Source: Candidatus Glassiibacteriota bacterium
GTDB taxonomy: Bacteria; Gemmatimonadota; Glassbacteria; GWA2-58-10
DNA length: 12,703 bases
Assembly (NCBI GenBank): GCA_030604975.1
Contig: JAUVUV010000016.1
Coordinates: 1-12,703 of the forward strand
Direction: 5' to 3'
Shown here: one piece after another, positions 7,208 to 12,703 of the stretch
Layout: every line of letters begins with the position of its first letter
Numbering within the stretch: the first letter of the stretch is position 1
Program-made: the position numbers and the translations under genes
The notes under the pieces: generated by a model
Seen by the model: the letters and a program-made list of their open reading frames with translations, nothing else
Told to the model about the DNA's origin: nothing
The model's database searches: none

Positions 7208-7939
7208 CTAGTTGGTTTTCTCATCAGTGAGCAGCATCACTTTATTTGTTTTTGGAAAAGCTTCGAGATAGGCATCCACCAGGGCTTTTCTGGTTTTTTC
7301 CTGAAGCAGGGCCGAGCCTGCGCCCTCGCCCCAGTAGCCCACTATCGACATATCCACGAGTTCGAGGTCCGGGTGGCCGTCATAGCGGTACCCGAGATCG
7401 CGCACCATGTCCGTGAAATGCTTGATATAGCGTGGATCGTCAGCGTCCACGCGCCACCTTCGGTGAGTCTTTTGCTCTTCCGGCTCCTCAGGGCCGAACA
7501 TCTTTCTCAGCCAGGCGGGCACATCCTTGTCAGGGCCTCCGCCGTAGGGAGCGATCCGTAATAACAGCGTCTGGCCGCGCTCGGCGGCAGTCTTGAGCAC
7601 CCTGTCGATCATCTCCCAGTTGTATTCGTCCATCTCCGGTTCGAGAAATTTCCAGTAGACCCGGAAATAGGCGGTGGAGGTCATCGGGTGGTCGGGGTTC
7701 GTGAGATCGCCGTCGAAATCCTGGTACTCGATAGGGAACCCTTCGGTCCAGCCACTCCCGGGATTCAGCGTGTCGCCGTTGAACCGCTGGAAAGTGTTGA
7801 AACCGATTCCCGGGTTGACCAGGACATCGTCGATCTCTTTCGGCCGCACGACAGTGGTATCAGGGTACTTGTCCTGGGCGTGGGCGGAAAAGTTTAAAAA
7901 AGCGGAAAAAATCAACAAGGTCAGAATCAGTTTCCTCAT
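7208..7939 (-). CDS. secreted DUF4832/TIM-barrel glycosidase-like protein, N-terminal part ended by TAG
   Basis: Residues 1-21 are a classic signal peptide (MRKLILTLLIFSAFLNFSAHA), so the product is exported. The mature part opens with NPGIGFNTFQRF, followed by YFRVYWKFLEPEMDEYNW, a typical early strand of glycosidase-like TIM barrels, then LLLRIAPYGG and the strand-4-like IVGYWGEGAG with Glu205, a candidate acid. Translation stops at TAG (7210-7208) after residue 243, although the same frame runs on for 239 more residues with good similarity to the rest of the family; the intact gene would span 6488-7939 and encode about 483 residues. Start ATG has GGAGG seven bases upstream. It lies 70 bp after the amidohydrolase and is probably last in that operon. 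Function is likely carbohydrate-related but unproven. As read, it is probably a pseudogene. Confidence 0.75.
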   Translation of the reverse strand: MRKLILTLLIFSAFLNFSAHAQDKYPDTTVVRPKEIDDVLVNPGIGFNTFQRFNGDTLNPGSGWTEGFPIEYQDFDGDLTNPDHPMTSTAYFRVYWKFLEPEMDEYNWEMIDRVLKTAAERGQTLLLRIAPYGGGPDKDVPAWLRKMFGPEEPEEQKTHRRWRVDADDPRYIKHFTDMVRDLGYRYDGHPDLELVDMSIVGYWGEGAGSALLQEKTRKALVDAYLEAFPKTNKVMLLTDEKTN

Positions 7940-8009
7940 GTCCTTTCCTCCGTGACAGATGAGTATTGCATGGATAAAAAAAGTAGGAAAAGAGGTTAAA
8001 ACGAACGAA

Positions 8010-9677
8010 TTATTTCCCGTAGATCACTCTGCCGTCGAAAATAGTGTAAACTACCTCTGTATCAAGGACTTTATCTTCAGGAATTTCCAGCAGGTTTTGC
8101 GAAAGGACCACCATGTCAGCCAGCTTGCCTGGTTCGATCGATCCTTTGATATCCTCCTCGAACGAGGCGTAAGCCGAGCCCAGGGTGTAGAGCTCGATTG
8201 CTTCTTCCATGGTCAGTTTCTCTTCCGGGAACCAGCCCTCGCCCTTCTCGCCTTCTCTGTCTTTCCTGGTGACAGCCGCATACAGCCCGTCCATTGGGTT
8301 CAGGATCTCCACTGGCGCGTCAGTGCCGAAAGCGATGTTTGCTCCTGCGTCCAGGACACTGCGCCAGGCGTAGGCGTAACGGCAGCGTTTTTTTCCGAGT
8401 CTGTCTTCAGCAAATCTTTTATCCGTAATACAATGGGAGGGCTGCATCGAGGCGATTACTCCAAGCTGAGCAAACCGCGGCAAATCGCTTTCAGCGAGGA
8501 GCTGGGTGTGCTCGATCCGATAACGGGCCTCCCGCCTGCCGTTGGCTTGAATCGCTTTTTCATAGACGTCCAGCACCAGGTGGTTGCCCCGCGTGCCGAT
8601 TGCGTGTATGCCGATCTGGAATCCACGGCGGTCCGCCTCCAGCACCACCTTTTCTAGTTTCTCCGGTTCGATTACCAGCACCCCGGAGGTTGACGGGTCA
8701 TCGTTGTACGGCTCGAACAGCGCCTCAGTTGCCGAACCCAGGGTACCGTCGATAAAGCTTTTCAAAAATCCGAATCTGATCAGCGGATTATTCTTATATT
8801 TCTCTTTAAGCTCGGAGTACTCCTGAAGAGTTTCTGGATCGTCTGTCAATTTTGGGCAGTAATATACCCTGACTGTCAGTTCCCCGTTGCCAGCGGCCTG
8901 ATCGAAAAACTCCAGCCCCCTGCCGATATGGTGTATGCTCGTTACTCCGAATATTTTTGCCTGTTCGAGAGCCAGTTTCAGGTGTCTCAGGTTGTCCTCT
9001 TCCCCATTCTTGCTGTAATGGGACCTTTTGACCTGCCCCATTGCGTTTTCTTTCAGCACGCCTGTGGGTTCGCCTGTATCAGGGTCCCGGACAATCTCGC
9101 CACCGTCCGGGTCCGGGGTATCTGCGGTGATACCTGATTCTTTCAGAACATAGCTGTTCACCAGAACGCTGTGGCCGTCCACCCTGGAGAGCGATACCGG
9201 GTTGTCCCGGGAAACTTCGTCAATCACCTCTTTTGTCGGCCAGGCTCTGTCCGGAATGAGTGACTGATCCCACCCCCGGCCGATAATCCATTGACCCGGC
9301 TCGACCTTTTTCACCCTGGCGGCGACCCTCTCTCTCATCTGGTCGTAGCTGGTGATCCCGACCAGGTCCACTTTCTCAAGTGCAGAACCCACAGAGAAAA
9401 AATGCACGTGGGAATCATTGAAACCGGGCACCACGAATTTCCCCTCCAGGTCAATCACCTTGGTTACACCAGGCTTGACAAACTTTTCAATCTGCCGGTT
9501 TGAACCCACGGCAATAATCCTGTTCCCGGTCACCGCAACCGCCTCTGCAAAGAGGTTATTCCGGTCAACCGTAAAAATATGGCCGTTTTTAAGTACCAGG
9601 TCTGCCGGGAGGGGCTTTTTACAGGAAAAAACACTCATCAGCATCACAAATGCCAGGCTGAACAGGGCCAGATTCAC
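8010..9677 (-). CDS. YtcJ-like metal-dependent amidohydrolase, predicted lipoprotein
   Basis: Amidohydrolase family 3 enzyme (YtcJ/N-substituted formamide deformylase group), 555 residues and of full length. These enzymes hydrolyse amide or related bonds in a metal-centred barrel; the substrate cannot be predicted here. An N-terminal signal peptide ends in VFS before Cys19, suggesting lipidation and a periplasmic or membrane-anchored location. The small beta-sandwich starts at ADLVLKNGHIFTVD (25-38), then come GFNDSHVHF with metal ligands His90 and His92, KSFIDGTLGS with Lys306, IGIHAIGTRG with His358, RIEHTQL with His390 and FGTDAPVE with Asp453. The family C-terminus (GSIEPGKLADMVVLS) is present. 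All expected ligands are kept, so it should be active. Start is GTG at 9677 with GGAGA six bases upstream; an ATG in between is out of frame and closes after two codons. It is 62 bp behind the aldo/keto reductase. Confidence 0.9.
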   Translation of the reverse strand: MNLALFSLAFVMLMSVFSCKKPLPADLVLKNGHIFTVDRNNLFAEAVAVTGNRIIAVGSNRQIEKFVKPGVTKVIDLEGKFVVPGFNDSHVHFFSVGSALEKVDLVGITSYDQMRERVAARVKKVEPGQWIIGRGWDQSLIPDRAWPTKEVIDEVSRDNPVSLSRVDGHSVLVNSYVLKESGITADTPDPDGGEIVRDPDTGEPTGVLKENAMGQVKRSHYSKNGEEDNLRHLKLALEQAKIFGVTSIHHIGRGLEFFDQAAGNGELTVRVYYCPKLTDDPETLQEYSELKEKYKNNPLIRFGFLKSFIDGTLGSATEALFEPYNDDPSTSGVLVIEPEKLEKVVLEADRRGFQIGIHAIGTRGNHLVLDVYEKAIQANGRREARYRIEHTQLLAESDLPRFAQLGVIASMQPSHCITDKRFAEDRLGKKRCRYAYAWRSVLDAGANIAFGTDAPVEILNPMDGLYAAVTRKDREGEKGEGWFPEEKLTMEEAIELYTLGSAYASFEEDIKGSIEPGKLADMVVLSQNLLEIPEDKVLDTEVVYTIFDGRVIYGK

Positions 9678-9739
9678 GGCATTTCTCCAGAATTAAAGGT
9701 TATGCTTTCGATTGCGATTTCGTGTAAGAATGCAGAATC

Positions 9740-10738
9740 TTACTCATTGACTTCTTCGGTCCAGAACTCACGCTCCCACTCGAACTGTTTCAGCTCCTCG
9801 AGCTGCTCAGGGGTGAAAAGATCATGCGCGGTCACTTTGAGATTCGACCGCAACTGCTCCTTGTTCTTGATTCCCACGATCACGGTGGAGCTGGCAGGAT
9901 GGCTCAGGCAGAACAGAAGGGCCAGCTCGACCATTGTTATCTCGGGGTATCGCTCATCCTTGAACCTGCGAATCTCCTCCACCCTTTCAACGGTGGCTTT
10001 CAGGTTGTTGCCCCGGAAAAAGTGCCGCCTGAAATCGCCTTTGCCGAACCTGGTTTTCTCGGTGAATTTTCCGGTGAGAGAGCCTTCATCCAGGGGCACC
10101 CGGATTATCGTGGCGACATTGTTTTTTCCGCAGGGCTCGATCACGCTTTTTGCAGTGCGCTGCTCGAACAGGTTGTAGATCACCTGCACACTGTCGATCC
10201 GCCCAGCCTCGACCAGCGGGGTCACGTCCTCGGGACGTTTTTCGCTGGCGGAAATCCCGAAAGCCAGAAGTTTTCCCTCCTCGCGCAGTTTCTCCAGGGT
10301 CTGGTACCACTCATCGTACTTGTTGAAACCACTGGTCCAGGTGTGAAGCTGCATCAGGTCGATTGCCTCGGTTCCCAGCCGGCGAAGGGAGAGTTCGACA
10401 CGTTCTCTGAGATAGCTTGAAGGGTAGAACTGCTCGATGTCGTCGAAATCCGGATCGACCCACCAGAGCTTGCCTTCAGGCGGGATCTTGGTGGCGACAT
10501 AGACCCGATCTTGCCTGCCGCGCTCGGCCAGCACCCTGCCGATCAATTCCTCGCTGTGGCCGTCACCGTAAGCCTGCGCTGAGTCGATAAAGTTCACGCC
10601 TGAATCCAGGGCCTCGTGCAGGGTGGCGACCGATTCAGCGTCATCCACCTTGCCCCAGGCGTCCCCGCCGATTGCCCAGGCCCCGAAACCGATTTCGCTC
10701 ACTTGCCAGCCCATCCGTCCGAATGTCCTGTAGCGCAT
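9740..10738 (-). CDS. aldo/keto reductase
   Basis: NADPH-dependent aldo/keto reductase, 332 residues, cytoplasmic (no signal peptide). The sequence opens MRYRTFGRMGWQVSEIGFGAW, typical for bacterial members of the YccK/GSP69/IolS sort. The catalytic tetrad is complete: Asp52 and Tyr57 in the FIDSAQAYGDG segment, Lys84 in VYVATK and His132 in LMQLHTW. Later the usual barrel strands appear (GISASEKRPEDV, VQVIYNLFEQ, IIRVPLDEGSLTGKF), and STVIVGIKNKEQLRSN binds the cofactor phosphate in relatives. An upstream in-frame start at 10774 would add 12 unlikely residues; the ATG at 10738 has GAGGA just upstream. It is the first gene of a probable operon with the amidohydrolase and DUF4832 genes, driven by the promoter at 10805-10834. 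Substrate unknown; carbonyl or sugar ketone compounds are typical. Confidence 0.9.
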   Translation of the reverse strand: MRYRTFGRMGWQVSEIGFGAWAIGGDAWGKVDDAESVATLHEALDSGVNFIDSAQAYGDGHSEELIGRVLAERGRQDRVYVATKIPPEGKLWWVDPDFDDIEQFYPSSYLRERVELSLRRLGTEAIDLMQLHTWTSGFNKYDEWYQTLEKLREEGKLLAFGISASEKRPEDVTPLVEAGRIDSVQVIYNLFEQRTAKSVIEPCGKNNVATIIRVPLDEGSLTGKFTEKTRFGKGDFRRHFFRGNNLKATVERVEEIRRFKDERYPEITMVELALLFCLSHPASSTVIVGIKNKEQLRSNLKVTAHDLFTPEQLEELKQFEWEREFWTEEVNE

Positions 10739-10785
10739 GGTATATCCTCTGGCTGAAAGTTTAATCACCAGCAAAATTGCAATTC

Positions 10786-10797
10786 ATCTCATGAGAT
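10786..10797. promoter_or_regulatory. 12-bp palindrome at the presumed transcription start
   Basis: ATCTCATGAGAT is a perfect palindrome and lies about 7-19 bases downstream of the -10 box of the reductase promoter, overlapping the expected transcript start. This is a natural place for a repressor to bind. Palindromes of this length can arise by chance, so the call is tentative. Confidence 0.35.
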
Positions 10798-10804
10798 TGT
10801 TTTC

Positions 10805-10834
10805 ATATTAGCTATTGGAGCGAGAACATGTCAA
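10805..10834 (-). promoter_or_regulatory. sigma70-like promoter for the reductase operon
   Basis: On the minus strand a perfect -35 TTGACA (10834-10829) is followed by an 18-bp spacer and TAATAT (10810-10805) as -10. Transcription would begin near 10798, giving a leader of about 60 bases before the ATG at 10738. This is the best promoter in the window and uses the ordinary sigma70 rather than the Bacteroidota consensus. Confidence 0.6.
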
Positions 10835-11003
10835 GGCGAAAACAGCAGCGGAGTGTAACAAATAATATTTCGCCAGTCCTGGTTTACCCTTGAAATCTTT
10901 CACTGTCAAATAAGCGGATTGACTACCAGCTTGCGATCTTTTAAGTTAATATCCCGATTTTTAAGATTTTGGACTTTAGCCACGGCAAATCAAAGTTCAC
11001 CCG

Positions 11004-11017
11004 AAGGAGTTTCTCCT
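11004..11017 (+). promoter_or_regulatory. ribosome binding site inside a small hairpin
   Basis: AAGGAG (11004-11009) is the SD-like site 11 bases before the ATG at 11021. AGGAG (11005-11009) pairs perfectly with CTCCT (11013-11017) across a TTT loop, so the site could be masked. This may damp translation of the GlmU-like gene, or be chance. Confidence 0.4.
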
Positions 11018-11020
11018 GCC

Positions 11021-12316
11021 ATGAAACTGGTGATTTTCGAGCCTGAAAATTTCTACAATTTTTATCCTATTGCATATCTCCGGCCCACATATGAGCTGCG
11101 CTGCGGCCACAGCCTGCTCTATGAAAAGATAATCCGCAACCATCCCGGGCTGTCCGTTTCCTTTTTCTGCCGCGACTGCCTGGCGGAAACCTTTTCCAGC
11201 CGGGCACCCGAGGGCGCATCAGTCAATGACCTGGCTGGCCTGGATGATGATCTTCTGGTGGTCAACGGGTGCATACTCGCCGGTAACTGGAACCTGGAAA
11301 GAGACGGCGGCGAGGAAATTGGGATGAGCCCGGAGGGCGACCTGCTTTACGTACGGATAAGCAGGGAGAGCGCCGTCTCTCTGCCCAAAGATGATATCCA
11401 CGCCTTTCTTGCTGCTGCAGCGGAGAAACTGCCCCCAAAAACGGATGAGAGTCTTACCCTGATCAGATACCAGTGGGAGCTGATCCGCCACAACCCGGAG
11501 GCCATTGTCTCTGATTTCGAGATCGCGGGAAAAAGCGGGGTCGAGGGCATTCTTCACTCAACCGCCACTGTATTCGGCTCCCTGGAAAATCTGTATATCG
11601 CCCCTGAAGCCGAGGTGCATCCCCAGGTAGTGATCGACACCAAAAACGGGCCGGTCACTATCGAGCGCGGGGCGATTGTGTTCCCGCACAGCCGGGTCGA
11701 GGGCCCATGCTATATCGGCCCTGAATCCCAGATCACCAGGGGCAACATCCACGAGGGATGCTCGTTCGGGCCAGTGGTCCGGGTCGGCGGAGAGGTCGAG
11801 GAAAGCATCATCCACAGCTACTCGAACAAGTACCACGACGGCTTTCTCGGCCACGCCTACGTGGGCGAATGGGTCAATCTCGGCGCGCTGACCACCAACA
11901 GCGACCTGAAAAACGACTACAGCACAGTGGAAATGTATATGCAGGACGCCGGGGGCAAATGGAGCTATCTCGACACCGGGGACACCAAGGTCGGCGCTTT
12001 TATCGGCGATCACACCAAGACCTCGATCGGCACGTTTCTCAATACCGGCTCCCACGTGGGGGTGATGACCCTGCTGATGGGCACCGGCAAGGTGCTGCCA
12101 AAGTTCATCCCCTCGTTCAGCTGGTTCCTCGAGGGGGCGATCACCGCCGGATTCGGTTTCGGCAAGCTGGTCGAGACAGCCGAGGTCGCTACCGGACGCA
12201 GGGAACGTGCGCTGAGTGAGGCTGACAGGCGCTTGCTCGAACATGTTTATGAGCTTACCAGGCCCGAGCGGAGCAAGGCGATCAAGAAAGACCGGAGGAA
12301 ACTGCTGAAAGGGTAA
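11021..12316 (+). CDS. GlmU-like sugar nucleotidyltransferase/acyltransferase (NTP_transf_4 + left-handed beta-helix)
   Basis: A 431-residue two-domain protein matching the alternative bacterial GlmU family (as in TIGR03991), which is proposed to make UDP-GlcNAc. The N-terminal domain (about 1-165) belongs to the NTP_transf_4 group: it lacks the classical GxGTRM signature and instead opens MKLVIFEPENFYNFYPIAYLRPTYELRCG. The C-terminal part (about 180-360) is a left-handed beta-helix of hexapeptide repeats (YIAPEAEV, IERGAIVFPHSRVEGP, YIGPESQI). SNKYHDGFLGHAYVGEWVNLG aligns with the GlmU acetyltransferase site, His272 at the position of E. coli His363. The tail has the family's FIPSFSWF and RRERALSEADRRLLEHVYE. 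The start at 11021 is preferred over a TTG at 10919, which would add 34 low-complexity residues. A weak promoter candidate is TTGACT (10919-10924) with TAAGTT 17 bp later. It diverges from the reductase operon. Whether one protein does both steps is not shown by sequence. Confidence 0.88.
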   Translation: MKLVIFEPENFYNFYPIAYLRPTYELRCGHSLLYEKIIRNHPGLSVSFFCRDCLAETFSSRAPEGASVNDLAGLDDDLLVVNGCILAGNWNLERDGGEEIGMSPEGDLLYVRISRESAVSLPKDDIHAFLAAAAEKLPPKTDESLTLIRYQWELIRHNPEAIVSDFEIAGKSGVEGILHSTATVFGSLENLYIAPEAEVHPQVVIDTKNGPVTIERGAIVFPHSRVEGPCYIGPESQITRGNIHEGCSFGPVVRVGGEVEESIIHSYSNKYHDGFLGHAYVGEWVNLGALTTNSDLKNDYSTVEMYMQDAGGKWSYLDTGDTKVGAFIGDHTKTSIGTFLNTGSHVGVMTLLMGTGKVLPKFIPSFSWFLEGAITAGFGFGKLVETAEVATGRRERALSEADRRLLEHVYELTRPERSKAIKKDRRKLLKG

Positions 12317-12345
12317 TTTTTGTAAAGCTCTAAAAAAATATTCAA

Positions 12346-12368
12346 TTTTATCCCGGATTATTGATAAA
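12346..12368 (+). repeat. third copy of the terminal repeat
   Basis: TTTTAT then CCCGGATTATT (12352-12362) then GATAAA matches both ends of the 6239-6458 element, differing at only a few positions. Its orientation equals the left end. A decayed partner may be TCCGGGTT at 12454-12461, 8 bp exact; no cloverleaf lies between them. It may be a solo end or remnant. Confidence 0.55.
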
Positions 12369-12492
12369 TTCTTTGGCCGATTTTCTAAATTGTTGATTAC
12401 TAGAAGGGTGTTGAAATTTCATCGATTTTCTTTTGTAGAAAAACGAAACAATGTCCGGGTTGAATTGAAACTGTTTGAAAAACGATCACTTG

Positions 12493-12522
12493 CGTAGGGA
12501 CACGGCGCGCCGTGTCCCTACG
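12493..12522. repeat. perfect 30-bp palindrome
   Basis: Arm CGTAGGGACACGGCG (12493-12507) and its exact complement (12508-12522) meet without a spacer. It would form a cruciform or hairpin. Its outer GTAGGG...CCCTAC is shared with the palindrome at 12645-12672, so both belong to one repeat type, probably an interspersed REP-like family in this genome. Confidence 0.7.
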
Positions 12523-12644
12523 GCGTCCAGGGTTAAAGACCTACTTATCGATTTATAAACACGCCTCTAATGAAAAACAGAATAAATCGAGTTAGCCGTC
12601 ATGAGCCGCTGGCTCACCCGGAAATAATGAAAATGTTTTTTTCT

Positions 12645-12672
12645 GTAGGGGCGCGCGGCCGTGCGCCCCTAC
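12645..12672. repeat. 28-bp near-perfect palindrome
   Basis: Arm GTAGGGGCGCGCGG (12645-12658) and CCGTGCGCCCCTAC (12659-12672) pair with one G:T wobble mismatch. It resembles 12493-12522 in its ends but differs in the inner bases, as separate copies of an interspersed palindrome family would. Confidence 0.65.
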
Positions 12673-12703
12673 GGGTGGTTTTTACCGAAACCATGGAATA
12701 ACG

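Larger units (their letters stand above)
12317..12703. other. gene-free, repeat-rich stretch after the GlmU-like gene
   Basis: No credible coding frame is seen. The stretch holds one element end (12346-12368), two GC-rich palindromes (12493-12522 and 12645-12672) and a hairpin TGAGCC-GCT-GGCTCA (12602-12616). An 8-bp TCCGGGTT at 12454-12461 resembles the reverse end of the 6239-6458 element. No clear intrinsic terminator immediately follows the GlmU-like stop. Confidence 0.55.

Noticed and set aside
7208..7210. TAG as a pyrrolysine or other recoded codon
   Set aside because: The FGE-like gene ends at a TAG exactly where its family ends, so TAG works as a stop here, and the family is not known to need a special residue. 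A nonsense mutation or base error is simpler.
10919..11020. TTG start adding 34 residues to the GlmU-like protein
   Set aside because: There is no SD before the TTG, the extension has no family match, and the family starts at MKLVIFEPEN.
11558..12244. 228-codon minus-strand frame
   Set aside because: It is antisense to the beta-helix part of the GlmU-like gene and its composition is that of a shadow frame.

Overview
The window looks like a chromosomal segment of an uncultured Gram-negative bacterium. The evidence is two predicted lipoproteins, an RND efflux pump with its periplasmic adaptor, a signal-peptide-bearing DUF4832-type protein, and a GlmU-like protein of the NTP_transf_4/left-handed beta-helix kind, best known from Bacteroidota and related FCB phyla. 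Shine-Dalgarno sites are clear and one sigma70-like promoter is visible, so a poorly sampled FCB-like phylum fits better than a typical Bacteroidota. This placement is inference. Coding DNA is moderately GC-rich, while intergenic DNA and the first 1.5 kb are clearly more AT-rich.

Layout. All genes but one lie on the minus strand. Positions 1-485 are gene-free. A formylglycine-generating-enzyme-like (SUMF1-fold) lipoprotein gene follows (486-1268); it lacks the catalytic cysteines and has an 18-bp tandem repeat upstream. An RND efflux operon comes next, with the membrane fusion protein (4709-5878) transcribed first and the inner-membrane transporter (1538-4633) second. A 21-bp operator-like dyad sits just upstream of the operon. 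A 609-bp gene-free region holds a roughly 220-bp element with inverted terminal repeats and a cloverleaf-like nest of palindromes (6239-6458).

A three-gene minus-strand cluster follows: aldo/keto reductase (9740-10738), YtcJ-like amidohydrolase lipoprotein (8010-9677) and a secreted DUF4832/TIM-barrel protein (6488-7939). The last is cut in two by an in-frame TAG. A good sigma70-type promoter precedes the reductase. Diverging from it on the plus strand is the GlmU-like gene (11021-12316). The final 387 bp hold another copy of the inverted-repeat end and two GC-rich palindromes sharing GTAGGG...CCCTAC ends.

The efflux genes would form two parts of a tripartite exporter whose outer-membrane channel must be encoded elsewhere. 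The reductase, amidohydrolase and DUF4832 genes look co-transcribed and could serve the breakdown of one class of compound, but the substrate cannot be read from sequence. The most unusual signals are the cloverleaf element with its third terminal-repeat copy about 6 kb away, and the amber-interrupted DUF4832 gene. I see no defence system, CRISPR array, phage or integrase.
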